From NCBI RefSeq assembly GCF_012911005.2, contig NZ_WTVS01000008.1, positions 1 through 64,000 on the forward strand: a stretch of 64,000 nt of DNA, given 5' to 3'. Below the pieces are notes generated by a model. The model searched no databases and was not told the origin of the DNA. It saw nothing but the letters and a program-made list of their open reading frames with translations. This DNA comes from Aromatoleum toluolicum (GTDB lineage Bacteria; Pseudomonadota; Gammaproteobacteria; Burkholderiales; Rhodocyclaceae). Positions 18,058 through 26,476 of the stretch are shown one piece after another; position 1 is the first letter of the stretch; each line of letters opens with the position of its first letter. The position numbers and the translations under genes are program-made.

Positions 18058-18981
18058 TCAGGTCGCCGGCGGGAAGAAGCGGTGGAGTTCTTCGGCCGGG
18101 GCCCCAAGGCGCGTGAGCAGTTGTTCCGGGCTCATGCGGACGAGCTTGCCCACCTCCGCGATGTCATCGGGCAGGGCATCGTTGTCCCAGCCCGTCTGCA
18201 GGTGCCGCGCAAGGTCTGCCGCCAGCTGGACGTTGCGCACCCGCGGATTGTCCGCCTGGTCCGCATCCATCAGGCAGATGAGCAGTTCGGGCAGGTTCCA
18301 GGCGCGCACCAGCGCTTCCTGTATCTCCTGCGCCGTGGCGCCGAAGACGGTGCGTTGCGCCTCGCTGCGCCGCAACCAGCGGTTTGCGCGCTGCATCTCG
18401 AATACCCGCAGGGTCATCGCAGGCGCGAAGGTCCAGCACATGATCTCGACGGCGTCGGTCAGCAGCGCCGCCACGGTGATCTCGTCGACATCCAGATCAT
18501 GGCGGAGAATGGCCCAGTCGCGCGCGAAATGCGCCGCTCGCCGTGCACGGCCGATGGACTTGAGCACGCCGACCAGTGCCTGCGGATGCTTGGCCAGGCG
18601 TTCCTCCAACGTGCTCATGCCGGAAAAGGTTTCGAAGAACGGCGTCAGCCCCATCATCATGACCGCCCGCTCGACGGTCGTGATGTCGTGATTCTGCCTC
18701 GCGCCGCGTCGGGCCTGCAGCGTCGTCAGCAGCTTCATCGTCATCAAAGGATCCGCGAGCACGGCGGCCGCTACGTGCCTGGCGCCGGTCGAGTCGTGCG
18801 CCGCGAGAGCTTCGAATTCCCTGACAGTGCGGCGCAGCACGGGCACATCCTGTGCCGATACGAATTCGACATAGGCGTCGACCGATGCGAGCGGAGTGTC
18901 GATGAAGGCCATGAGGGTCGGGACCAAGCTGATGTCGGAATTATCGGCAGCGGATCGGGCGAAATGAAGAGCGGATGCCAT
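18058..18981 (-). CDS. HDOD domain protein
   Basis: A 307-residue soluble protein with an HDOD domain covering about residues 20-220, recognisable from VAAAVLADPLMTMKLLTTLQ, the ERAVMMMGL helix and the LLTDAVEIM segment. HDOD domains are HD-phosphohydrolase relatives without the metal-binding HD pair, and often act in signalling. No output domain is attached. It is divergent from the AcuI-like gene and shares a 90-base region with it. The next genes include a REC-degenerate GGDEF protein, so a signalling role is plausible but unproven. Confidence 0.85.
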   Translation of the reverse strand: MASALHFARSAADNSDISLVPTLMAFIDTPLASVDAYVEFVSAQDVPVLRRTVREFEALAAHDSTGARHVAAAVLADPLMTMKLLTTLQARRGARQNHDITTVERAVMMMGLTPFFETFSGMSTLEERLAKHPQALVGVLKSIGRARRAAHFARDWAILRHDLDVDEITVAALLTDAVEIMCWTFAPAMTLRVFEMQRANRWLRRSEAQRTVFGATAQEIQEALVRAWNLPELLICLMDADQADNPRVRNVQLAADLARHLQTGWDNDALPDDIAEVGKLVRMSPEQLLTRLGAPAEELHRFFPPAT

Positions 18982-19009
18982 TTGCCGGGGTAGCGTGCGG
19001 CTATTTGGC

Positions 19010-19015
19010 TATAAT
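19010..19015 (+). promoter_or_regulatory. Candidate sigma-70 -10 box for the AcuI-like gene
   Basis: A perfect TATAAT lies 57 bases before the GTG at 19072. No good -35 hexamer is visible 16-18 bases upstream, so this is a -10 element only, possibly helped by an activator. It falls in the gap between the divergent HDOD and reductase genes. Confidence 0.4.
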
Positions 19016-19071
19016 CGGCGCAAAAAGCGCGGCACGGTGTCGCGTCCCGACCAGAGAGGAGTAGAGCGCAA

Positions 19072-20070
19072 GTGAATACACCCTTCAAGGCTTTTCTGAT
19101 CGATCAGGACGAAAACAAGAAGATCGTCAGCGGGCTGACGACTCTCGACGTGGCGAATCTGGATGCAGGCGAGGTCCTGATCCGGGTCCATTACTCCAGC
19201 ATTAACTACAAGGATGCCCTCGCCGCGACCGGCGCGGGCAAGATCATCCGCCGCTTTCCGTGCGTCGGCGGCATCGACATGAGCGGCGACGTCGTCGAGA
19301 GCACCGATGCGCGCTTCAAGCCCGGCGACAAGGTCATTGCCACCAGTTTCGATATCGGCGTCGCGCATCACGGCGGCTATGCGGAGTACGCCCGCGTACC
19401 GGCTGGCTGGGTCGTGCCCCTGCCGCAGGGGCTGGACCTGTTCGAGTCGATGGCGCTGGGTACTGCCGGGTTTACGGCGGCGCTGGGCGTCGTGCGCATG
19501 GAGGACAACGGCCTCGCGCCGGCCAACGGGCCGGTCATCGTGACCGGCGCCACGGGCGGCGTTGGCGGCCTTGCGATCGACATGCTTGCGCGGCTCGGCT
19601 ACCACGTGGTCGCGCTCACCGGGAAGGAAGTCGAAAGCGACTACCTGAAGATGCTCGGCGCGGCGGAGGTGAAACTGCGCAGCACGATCGACTTCGACAA
19701 GGTGCGTCCGCTCGAGGCGGCCCAGTGGGCCGGCGCGGTCGATAACGTCGGCGGTCAGATCCTGCACTGGGTGCTGGCGACGATGAAGCAGGCCGGCACC
19801 GTCGCGAGCATCGGCAATGCGGCGAGTTTCAACCTGAATACGACGGTGTTCCCCTTCATCCTGCGCGGCGTGAGCCTGCTCGGCATCGACTCGGGCTACA
19901 TCGGCTTTCCGATCCGTCAGCGCGTGTGGGATCGTCTCGCGACCGACCTCAAGCCGCGCCAACTTGCGGCCGTGACGCGCACCATCACGCTCGACGAGTT
20001 GCCGGACGCCTTCGACGCGTATATCAAGGGCGCGATCAAGGGGCGTACAGTCGTGCGGATCGGCGCCTGA
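19072..20070 (+). CDS. AcuI/YhdH-type NADPH-dependent acryloyl-CoA reductase
   Basis: A 332-residue medium-chain reductase of the YhdH/AcuI group, which reduces acryloyl-CoA to propionyl-CoA with NADPH. Seen directly: the N-terminal SSINYKDALAATG motif, the cofactor loop TGATGGVGGLAIDML and the C-terminal TITLDELPDAFDAYIKG segment, with no zinc-binding Cys set. The start is GTG, with AGAGGAG about 10 bases upstream and no better codon. A propionate-CoA ligase gene lies 1.3 kb downstream on the same strand, which fits three-carbon acyl-CoA metabolism, although the receiver-domain gene lies between them. Confidence 0.88.
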   Translation: MNTPFKAFLIDQDENKKIVSGLTTLDVANLDAGEVLIRVHYSSINYKDALAATGAGKIIRRFPCVGGIDMSGDVVESTDARFKPGDKVIATSFDIGVAHHGGYAEYARVPAGWVVPLPQGLDLFESMALGTAGFTAALGVVRMEDNGLAPANGPVIVTGATGGVGGLAIDMLARLGYHVVALTGKEVESDYLKMLGAAEVKLRSTIDFDKVRPLEAAQWAGAVDNVGGQILHWVLATMKQAGTVASIGNAASFNLNTTVFPFILRGVSLLGIDSGYIGFPIRQRVWDRLATDLKPRQLAAVTRTITLDELPDAFDAYIKGAIKGRTVVRIGA

Positions 20071-20092
20071 AGCGGCAAGGGAGATTCCGGCC

Positions 20093-21274
20093 ATGAGCGA
20101 ACAGGAAAATCAGCCGCTACCCAAGGTGCTGATCGTCGACGACTCGCGCATGGTGCGGGCCTCCCTCGTCAAACTCATCCGCGGGCGCTTCGAATTCCGC
20201 GAGGAGGCCGACGGCGAAGCCGGCTGGCAGGCATTGCTCGTCGACCCGTCGATCCAACTCGTCCTCAGCGACATCGGGATGCCCCAGCTCGACGGTTATG
20301 GGCTGCTCCAGCGCATCCGGGCCTCCAAAGTGTCGCGTATCCAGGAGCTCCCGGTGATCGTCATTTCCGGCGAGGAAGACGATGCCGTGCGCGAACGCGC
20401 CCGCCAGCTGGGGGCCAACGATTTCATCACCAAGGGCATCGGTGCGACGGAGCTTCTGGCGCGTCTCGACTCGCTGACGCGTCTTGCCCAGACACGGCGC
20501 GAACTGGAAGAGAGCAGGGCCGCACTGGCCAAGCAGAGCCCGGTCGACCCCGTGTCGGGACTCGTCACCGAGTCGTACATGAACTGGCGCGGCGAACAGG
20601 AGCTGGCGCTGGCCCGCAGGCATCACGCCGACCTCAGCGCGATGCTCGTCGAGATCGATCGCTACGACCAACTGATCACGACCTACGGCGCCCATGTTGC
20701 CCAGCTCGTCGGGCGCAAGCTGTCGGGCATCCTGGCGACGCGGGTGCGCAAGGAGGATACAGTCACCCAGATCGCGCCCTCGCAGTTCGTCGTGCTATCG
20801 CCCAGTACCGATCTCGCGGGCATCTGCGCATTCGCGCTGCGCATGCAGCAGGCGATGGAAAAGTTGGTGATGACCTACCGCGAGGATCGCATCCGCATCA
20901 GCGTGACGATAGGCGTCGCAAGCTCGTCGGTGGACGAAGCGCAGAGCGTCAGCGAGCTGATCGGCATGGCCGTGAAACGGGCCCAGGCGGGACGGCAGGC
21001 CGGTGGAAACCGCGTGGTAGGCGACCAGGGCGAAGTCACCCAGGACGCGGTCGATCGACTGCTCAGGCAGGTCGTAAGCATCGACCAGCTGCTCGGCCAG
21101 ATCCGCGCGGGAGGCGGTGCCGAACTCGACGCGCAGCTGCCGGCGGCGGTCGCCGCGCTGATGCCACTGCTGCAGCTGATCGAGGCCCGACTCGGCTGCG
21201 GGATTCCGCTGGACCGCCTTAGTAACTACAATTCCGCCTCTGGGACTGGCGCGCAAGGCACGCAGAAGGCCTGA
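20093..21274 (+). CDS. Response regulator with degenerate GGDEF domain
   Basis: A 393-residue protein with an N-terminal CheY-like receiver (about 10-128: LIVDDSRMVR, phospho-acceptor Asp in LVLSDIGMPQ, Lys in NDFITKGIG), a coiled-coil linker, and a GGDEF fold from about 155-310. The active-site signature is not GGDEF but APSQF, so it should not make cyclic di-GMP. It may bind nucleotide or act as a partner-binding output. A C-terminal tail of about 80 residues has no domain I recognise. It starts 22 bases after the AcuI-like gene. Confidence 0.87.
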   Translation: MSEQENQPLPKVLIVDDSRMVRASLVKLIRGRFEFREEADGEAGWQALLVDPSIQLVLSDIGMPQLDGYGLLQRIRASKVSRIQELPVIVISGEEDDAVRERARQLGANDFITKGIGATELLARLDSLTRLAQTRRELEESRAALAKQSPVDPVSGLVTESYMNWRGEQELALARRHHADLSAMLVEIDRYDQLITTYGAHVAQLVGRKLSGILATRVRKEDTVTQIAPSQFVVLSPSTDLAGICAFALRMQQAMEKLVMTYREDRIRISVTIGVASSSVDEAQSVSELIGMAVKRAQAGRQAGGNRVVGDQGEVTQDAVDRLLRQVVSIDQLLGQIRAGGGAELDAQLPAAVAALMPLLQLIEARLGCGIPLDRLSNYNSASGTGAQGTQKA

Positions 21275-21316
21275 GCCGCTATCCCCGGGAACAATAACAA
21301 CAAAGCAGTGAAAGGT

Positions 21317-21355
21317 GGCGCCGCTGTCCCTTGGAGGAAAGGGGCCGGCGGCGCC
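21317..21355 (+). other. Stem-loop in the prpE leader
   Basis: GGCGCCGC (21317-21324) pairs perfectly with GCGGCGCC (21348-21355). Inside, TCCCTT can pair with AAGGGG, leaving a GGAGGA loop. There is no T-tract after it, so it does not look like an ordinary terminator. The end of the stem lies 54 bases before the prpE ATG. Confidence 0.55.
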
Positions 21356-21409
21356 GGATTGCGTATCTAAAGCAAGAAATGCAGGGATTAAAGTAGGGAG
21401 AGGAAGCTT

Positions 21410-23302
21410 ATGACTACGTACAAGGAGTTTCACCGCCGTTCCATCGAAAAGCGTGACGAGTTCTGGGCCGAGCAGGCCGGGCTCATCGACTGGAACAAGC
21501 CCGCAGAGCAGATCTGCGACTTTTCCAATCCGCCGTTCGTGAAGTGGTACAAGGGGGGGGAAACCAACCTTTGCTTCAATGCTGTAGACCGCCACGCCGC
21601 GAAGCGTCCGAACGATCGCGCGCTGGTCTACATTTCAACGGAAACCGACGAAGAGAAGGTCTATTCGTTCGCCGAACTGCAGCGCGAAGTCGAGCGCATG
21701 GCGGCGATCTACCAGGACCTCGGCGTCAAGAAGGGCGATCGCGTCCTGATCTACATGCCGATGATCGCCGAGGCGGCCTTCGCGATGCTCGCGTGCGCGC
21801 GCATCGGCGCGATCCACTCGGTGGTGTTCGGCGGCTTTGCCGCCGGTTCGCTGGCAACCCGCATCGACGACGCCAAGCCGGTGCTGATGGTGAGCTCCGA
21901 CGCCGGCATGCGCAACGGCAAGCCGGTGCCGTACAAGCACCTCGTCGATGAGGCCTGCAAACTGGCCGAGTTCCCGCCGCAGAAGGTCCTGATCGTCGAT
22001 CGTGGCCTGGACAAGGGCTTCCCGAAGGTCGCCGGCCGCGATGTCGACTACGGCGAACTGCGCGCCAAGCACATGGATGCCAAGGTTCCGGTGACCTGGC
22101 TAGAATCGTCCGAGCCGAGCTACATCCTCTACACGTCCGGTACGACCGGCAAGCCGAAGGGCGTGCAGCGTGACACCGGCGGCTACGCCGTGGCGCTGGC
22201 CGCGTCGATGAAGCACATCTTCACCGGCGATGCGGGCGAGACGATGTTCTCGACCTCCGACATCGGCTGGGTCGTCGGCCACAGCTACATCATCTACGGC
22301 CCGCTGCTCGCCGGCATGGCCACGATCATGTACGAAGGCACGCCGCTGCGCCCGGATGCAGGCATCTGGTGGCAGATCGTCGAGAAATACAAGGTCACGG
22401 TGATGTTCTCGGCGCCGACCGCCGTGCGTGTGCTGAAGAAGCAGGATCCGGCCTTCCTCAAGAAGTACGACCTGTCCTCGCTCAAGCACCTGTTCCTCGC
22501 CGGTGAGCCGCTCGACGAGACCACGCACAAGTGGATCATGGACGAACTGGGCATTCCGGTCATCGACAACTACTGGCAGACCGAGACCGGCTGGCCGATG
22601 CTCTCGGCGATCCGCGGCATCGAGAAGACGCCGATCAAGTACGGCTCGCCGAGCTTCCCGGTATATGGCTACGACCTGCGCATTTTCCGTGAAGACGGGA
22701 CCGAGTGCGGGGCCGATGAGAAGGGCATCGTCGGTGTCGTGCCGCCGCTGCCGCCAGGTTGCCTGTCGACCGTGTGGGGGCAGGATGACCGTTTCGTCAG
22801 CACCTACTTCACGTTGTTCAAGGATCCGGTGATCTTCTCGTCGTCCGACTGGGGCATCAAGGACGCCGACGGCTATCACACCATCCTCGGGCGCATGGAC
22901 GACGTGATCAACGTCGCCGGCCATCGTCTCGGCACCCGCGAGATCGAGGAAGCGATCCAGGCCCATTCGGCGATCGCCGAAGTCGCGGTCGTCGGTGTGG
23001 CCGACCAGCTCAAGGGGCAGATGCCGATGGCCTTTGCGGTGGTCAAGGACGCTTCGCGTGTCGATAGTGCCGAGAAGCGTGCCGTGCTCGAGAAGGAGGT
23101 CATGAAGACCGTCGACAACCTCCTCGGTGCGATCGCCCGTCCGGCCCGCGTGCATTTCATCTCCGGTCTGCCGAAGACGCGTTCCGGCAAGATGCTGCGC
23201 CGCTCCATCCAGGCGCTGGCGGAAGGCCGTGATGCCGGCGACCTGACGACGATCGACGATCCGAGCACGCTGGATCAGATCAAGGTCGCGCTGGCTGGTT
23301 GA
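21410..23302 (+). CDS. prpE: Propionate--CoA ligase PrpE
   Basis: A 630-residue AMP-forming acyl-CoA synthetase. The phosphate loop is YILYTSGTTGKPKG, the adenylate-forming core motif is NYWQTETGWP, the hinge region is LGRMDDVINVAGHRL, and the acylation Lys is in TRSGKMLRR. The length and the sequence around YGSPSFPVYGYDLRIF fit PrpE better than acetate ligase Acs. It activates propionate to propionyl-CoA for the methylcitrate or methylmalonyl route; the rest of a prp operon is not present here. The ATG has GGGAGAGGA upstream. A G8 run at 21553-21560 is in frame. Confidence 0.9.
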   Translation: MTTYKEFHRRSIEKRDEFWAEQAGLIDWNKPAEQICDFSNPPFVKWYKGGETNLCFNAVDRHAAKRPNDRALVYISTETDEEKVYSFAELQREVERMAAIYQDLGVKKGDRVLIYMPMIAEAAFAMLACARIGAIHSVVFGGFAAGSLATRIDDAKPVLMVSSDAGMRNGKPVPYKHLVDEACKLAEFPPQKVLIVDRGLDKGFPKVAGRDVDYGELRAKHMDAKVPVTWLESSEPSYILYTSGTTGKPKGVQRDTGGYAVALAASMKHIFTGDAGETMFSTSDIGWVVGHSYIIYGPLLAGMATIMYEGTPLRPDAGIWWQIVEKYKVTVMFSAPTAVRVLKKQDPAFLKKYDLSSLKHLFLAGEPLDETTHKWIMDELGIPVIDNYWQTETGWPMLSAIRGIEKTPIKYGSPSFPVYGYDLRIFREDGTECGADEKGIVGVVPPLPPGCLSTVWGQDDRFVSTYFTLFKDPVIFSSSDWGIKDADGYHTILGRMDDVINVAGHRLGTREIEEAIQAHSAIAEVAVVGVADQLKGQMPMAFAVVKDASRVDSAEKRAVLEKEVMKTVDNLLGAIARPARVHFISGLPKTRSGKMLRRSIQALAEGRDAGDLTTIDDPSTLDQIKVALAG

Positions 23303-23319
23303 GTCAGGGCTTCGGGAGG

Positions 23320-23347
23320 AAAAACGCGCCGTGAGGCGCGTTTTTTT
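23320..23347 (+). terminator. Rho-independent terminator after prpE
   Basis: AAAACGCGCC and GGCGCGTTTT form a stem around GTGA, followed by seven T. It lies 18 bases after the prpE stop. The left-hand A-tract lets it also serve the convergent acyltransferase gene that ends at 23399. Confidence 0.93.
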
Positions 23348-23398
23348 GCAGCTAGGCGAGAAAATCTTCCCTGACGGCTGGTGCCACCTCACAGAACC

Positions 23399-24277
23399 TC
23401 AGGTGGAGCGTCCCTCTTGGGCCACTCCCTCGTAGGCGGCTTCGATCTCGTCGTGAATCGTTCGCCACATCGGTTTCAGCAGGAAGCGCATGCCCTTGAT
23501 GATGCCTTGAACGTCCATCATCGACGGAATACGGATACCTCGATGTTCGACAGGTCCGCCGATCTGGCGGACATCGACACCCAACTTCGCAAAATGCGAG
23601 GCCAGTCGAGGTTCGGTCAGGATGAAGAGCGTTTCGATTCCGGCGCGCTCGGCAAGTGCGATTGCCCCCAGGTACAGGCCGATGGGAATGTACGGGAAGC
23701 GGGGGTGGACGGTCGTGCCGAAGTCCTCGGCATGGATCGGAGCGTCGGCCAATGACTCGCCGCGTCGGCGCCTATAGCTCGAGCGCACGGCCAGCCGGGA
23801 GACCTCGGCGATCCGCTCGCGGGGCAGCCGGGCCGGGTCAACGATCGAGCGGTCGAGCGTTGCGGCGCAGGTGCGCTCGAAGGGCAGGGGGTAATCCGGA
23901 TCGTCAGTCCTTGTCAGTACTACGCGGGTACACCCGACCGGTCTTACGGGCTCCGAACTCGTGCGCAACAGGCAATGCACGCTGTGCGCATCGTATTCGT
24001 CGGTTTCACGTCGATCTGGGCGTACCGGCTCGAAGCCTAGTTCCTCGCAATACACTTCGTGCCGAATCCGGTACACGGAGTCGCGCAGCGCGTCGTCGGT
24101 TGCCGGATGGATCTCGAAGTACTTCCTGAATCCGTGGCCGAGATTGAATCGGTCGAACAGGAGCAACGCAGTCTCCTTGTCGGGGAGGGTGATGGGTCGG
24201 GCGCCAGGCCTGTAGGGATTCGCTTGTTCAACCCGCCCCGGGGGCCTTCGGTGCAGCGATTCTTCGTGCCTAATCAT
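23399..24277 (-). CDS. PEP-CTERM/exosortase system-associated acyltransferase (N-acyl amino acid synthase-like)
   Basis: A 292-residue GNAT-fold protein of the family TIGR03694 names from its link to exosortase systems. Some relatives in this family join long-chain acyl groups to amino acids (N-acyl amino acid synthases). Family features visible are the YFEIHPATDDALRDSVYRIRHEVYCEELGFE opening (positions about 51-81), VGCTRVVL, and RIAEVSRLAVRSSYRRR, where autoinducer-synthase-like enzymes bind the acyl donor. The ORF opens at 24277; a later start is possible because the first 40 residues are poorly conserved in character. It is divergent from a ThiF/nitroreductase gene pair and close to PEP-CTERM protein genes. 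The product here is not known. Confidence 0.88.
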   Translation of the reverse strand: MIRHEESLHRRPPGRVEQANPYRPGARPITLPDKETALLLFDRFNLGHGFRKYFEIHPATDDALRDSVYRIRHEVYCEELGFEPVRPDRRETDEYDAHSVHCLLRTSSEPVRPVGCTRVVLTRTDDPDYPLPFERTCAATLDRSIVDPARLPRERIAEVSRLAVRSSYRRRRGESLADAPIHAEDFGTTVHPRFPYIPIGLYLGAIALAERAGIETLFILTEPRLASHFAKLGVDVRQIGGPVEHRGIRIPSMMDVQGIIKGMRFLLKPMWRTIHDEIEAAYEGVAQEGRST

Positions 24278-24331
24278 AGTCCATCTTCACGTTTCCCGGT
24301 GTGTACCAAATTCCGCGCGGGAAGACTCAGT

Positions 24332-24344
24332 ACGCAAGTTGCGT
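24332..24344. promoter_or_regulatory. 13-bp palindrome between divergent genes
   Basis: ACGCAAGTTGCGT is a perfect inverted repeat around one central base. It lies in the 125-base gap between the acyltransferase (leftward) and the ThiF-like gene (rightward), about 55 bases from either start. This is where a shared operator would be expected. The binding protein is unknown. Confidence 0.45.
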
Positions 24345-24402
24345 CGCGGTTTCTCTCGCGGGCCGAATTCTCTATGATGGATTCGGGGAGCGATCAGGGG
24401 GT

Positions 24403-25293
24403 ATGGTGAATACATTATTCGATTACGACGCTGCGTTTGCCCGCAACCTCGGTTGGGTGACCGCGGAGGAGCAGGCAGCGCTGCGCGGAAAGCGCATCGC
24501 CATTGCGGGGATGGGGGGCGTTGGTGGCGTGCACTTGCTGACGCTCGCGCGCCTTGGGATCGGTGCCTTCAATATCGCCGATTTCGACACTTTTGATCTT
24601 GTCAATTTCAATCGTCAGGCGGGGGCGATGATGTCTTCGGTTGGGCGCCCCAAGGTGGACGTCCTGGGCGAGATGGCGCTCGACATCAACCCGGAAATCG
24701 CTTTGCATCGCTTCCCAACAGGCCTTTCGGACGCGAACCTCGACGAATTCCTGAAGGATGTCGATCTTTACGTCGACGGCCTCGATTTCTTCTCGTTCGG
24801 CATTCGCCGCGCAACTTTCGCTGCCTGCCACCGCCTCGGTATTCCGGCTGTGACCGCGGCGCCGCTCGGGATGGGAACGGCCGTGCTTGTCTTCCTGCCG
24901 GGGCAGATGAGTTTCGAGGAATATTTCTGTCTCGAAGGCTGCGATGAGGAGGAAATGTCGATCCGCTTTCTACTGGGCTTGTCGCCGGGCATGCTCCAGC
25001 GTTCATATCTTGCGGACCCGACGCGCGTCAATTTACGCGAGCGGCGGGGACCCTCGACGATCATCGCTTGCCAGCTTTGCGCGGGAGTGACGGCGGCCGA
25101 GTCGCTGAAGATTCTTCTGGGCCGGGGCAAGGTGCTCGCTGCACCGTGGGGCTACCAGTTCGACGCGTACCGGAACCGGATGGTCCGCACTTGGCGCCCG
25201 GGTGGCAATCGGAACCCCCTTCAACGCCTGGGGCTGTGGATTGGACGCAGGCAGTTGCGGCGGATGCGCGAGCAGGGGGCGCAGCGTGGCTGA
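24403..25293 (+). CDS. ThiF/MoeB/HesA-family adenylyltransferase (E1-like)
   Basis: A 296-residue E1-like enzyme. The nucleotide loop GMGGVG is at residues 36-41, followed by the acidic DFDTFDLVNFNRQ segment that positions ATP and the conserved Lys in VGRPKVDVL. Two cysteine clusters, CLEGC and CQLC, could bind zinc or carry the acyl-adenylate. Such enzymes adenylate a C-terminal carboxylate, but no ubiquitin-like or ThiS/MoaD carrier gene is nearby. ATG 24403 and GTG 24406 are both possible; AGGGGG is just upstream. It overlaps the nitroreductase gene by 8 bases, so the two are coupled. The pairing recalls the E1-like plus flavin-dehydrogenase pairs of azole-peptide clusters, which is an inference. 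Confidence 0.87.
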   Translation: MVNTLFDYDAAFARNLGWVTAEEQAALRGKRIAIAGMGGVGGVHLLTLARLGIGAFNIADFDTFDLVNFNRQAGAMMSSVGRPKVDVLGEMALDINPEIALHRFPTGLSDANLDEFLKDVDLYVDGLDFFSFGIRRATFAACHRLGIPAVTAAPLGMGTAVLVFLPGQMSFEEYFCLEGCDEEEMSIRFLLGLSPGMLQRSYLADPTRVNLRERRGPSTIIACQLCAGVTAAESLKILLGRGKVLAAPWGYQFDAYRNRMVRTWRPGGNRNPLQRLGLWIGRRQLRRMREQGAQRG

Positions 25294-26362
25294 ACGGGGC
25301 ATCTTGTTCAAGATCCTTGACCTCGCGCGTTGGGCTCCGAGCGGGGACAACACGCAGCCGTGGCGCTTCGAAGTCGTCTCGGGCGACCACATCGTGGTAT
25401 ACGGCTTCGACACGCGCGATTGGTGCCTGTATGACTTCGACGGTCGGCCTAGCTACATGGCACATGGCGCGTTGCTTGAAACTTTACGCATCGCGGCAAC
25501 GGGTTTCGGCCTCGATGCGCGCTGGGCCATTCGTGCCGGATGCACCGCCACGGCGCCGGTCTACGACGTCACAGTGCACGAGGCACCCGGGTTGGCTGCC
25601 GATCCGTTGCTGTCGCACATCGAGACACGAGTTGTCCAGCGCCGCCCGATGCATACCACGCCGCTCAGCGCAGCGCAGCGCGAGCGACTGGTTGCTGCAA
25701 CCGGCCCCGGCTTTCAGGTGCAGTTCTTCGAGTCGTTCGCCGAACGGTTCGAAGTGGCGAAGCTGCTGTGGGGCAGCGCTCACGTCCGCTTGACCTGCCC
25801 GGAAGCTTACGCCGTGCACAAAGAGATCATCGAGTGGGGAGCCCGCTTCAGCAAGGATCGCATCCCCGAGGAGGCCGTCGGCGTCGATCCGATGACGGCA
25901 AGGTTGATGCGATGGGTGATGCAGAGCTGGGCGCGGGTAGAGTTCTTCAATCGCTACCTTTTGGGAACGGTCGCCCCTCGCATCCAGCTCGACTTCATTC
26001 CGGCAATGGCATGTGCGGCCCACGTGTTGCTTCGTCCGCGGAGGCCGCTGACTACGCACGGCGACTGCGTTGAAGCCGGGGTTGCGATGCAGAGGCTCTG
26101 GCTGACCGTTGCGGCGCTCGGCTTGTACCTTCAGCCACAGATGACGCCGGTGATTTTCCGCTGGTATGCCCAAGCGGCTCGCCCGCTATCCGCCAAGCCT
26201 GGAATTGATGACGCGGTGCGGCTGCTTGCCAGCCGCTTCGATGCGCTGACTGGCAGTGGAGCGACGGATCCGTTCGCCTTCTTCTGTCGAGTGGGGAATG
26301 CGAGCCAACCTGTCTCGCGCTCGATCCGGCGGAGCCTCGACGAGCTCATGACGAAGCCGTGA
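25286..26362 (+). CDS. Nitroreductase-fold FMN oxidoreductase
   Basis: A 358-residue protein of the flavin nitroreductase superfamily. The N-terminal ARWAPSGDNTQPWRF segment matches the family's FMN-phosphate-binding stretch; a second block near LWLTVAALGLYLQPQM is the usual dimer/FMN helix. It is much longer than simple nitroreductases (about 200 residues), with extra central sequence. The start is GTG 25286, with AGGGGG upstream, inside the end of the ThiF-like gene, so the two are translated together. It may oxidise a product made with its E1-like partner; the substrate is unknown. Confidence 0.85.
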   Translation: MAERGILFKILDLARWAPSGDNTQPWRFEVVSGDHIVVYGFDTRDWCLYDFDGRPSYMAHGALLETLRIAATGFGLDARWAIRAGCTATAPVYDVTVHEAPGLAADPLLSHIETRVVQRRPMHTTPLSAAQRERLVAATGPGFQVQFFESFAERFEVAKLLWGSAHVRLTCPEAYAVHKEIIEWGARFSKDRIPEEAVGVDPMTARLMRWVMQSWARVEFFNRYLLGTVAPRIQLDFIPAMACAAHVLLRPRRPLTTHGDCVEAGVAMQRLWLTVAALGLYLQPQMTPVIFRWYAQAARPLSAKPGIDDAVRLLASRFDALTGSGATDPFAFFCRVGNASQPVSRSIRRSLDELMTKP

Positions 26363-26476
26363 CTGCGACCGGCAGGATCTCGCCGCTTCCCCCGCAATGT
26401 GCGGGAACGCGACCGGCGCCCTATTCCTGCCCGCGCAACTCGAGCCTGCGGGCTTTCACTCTAGGGGGCATCCTGA

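Noticed and set aside
17185-18993. 602-residue plus-strand frame over the LemA and HDOD genes
   Set aside because: Spans three recognisable minus-strand genes; its composition is that of a mirrored coding strand.
24339-24378. TTGCGT and TATGAT as a sigma-70 promoter for the ThiF-like gene
   Set aside because: The hexamers are 28 bases apart, too far to work together; TATGAT alone is not enough to call.
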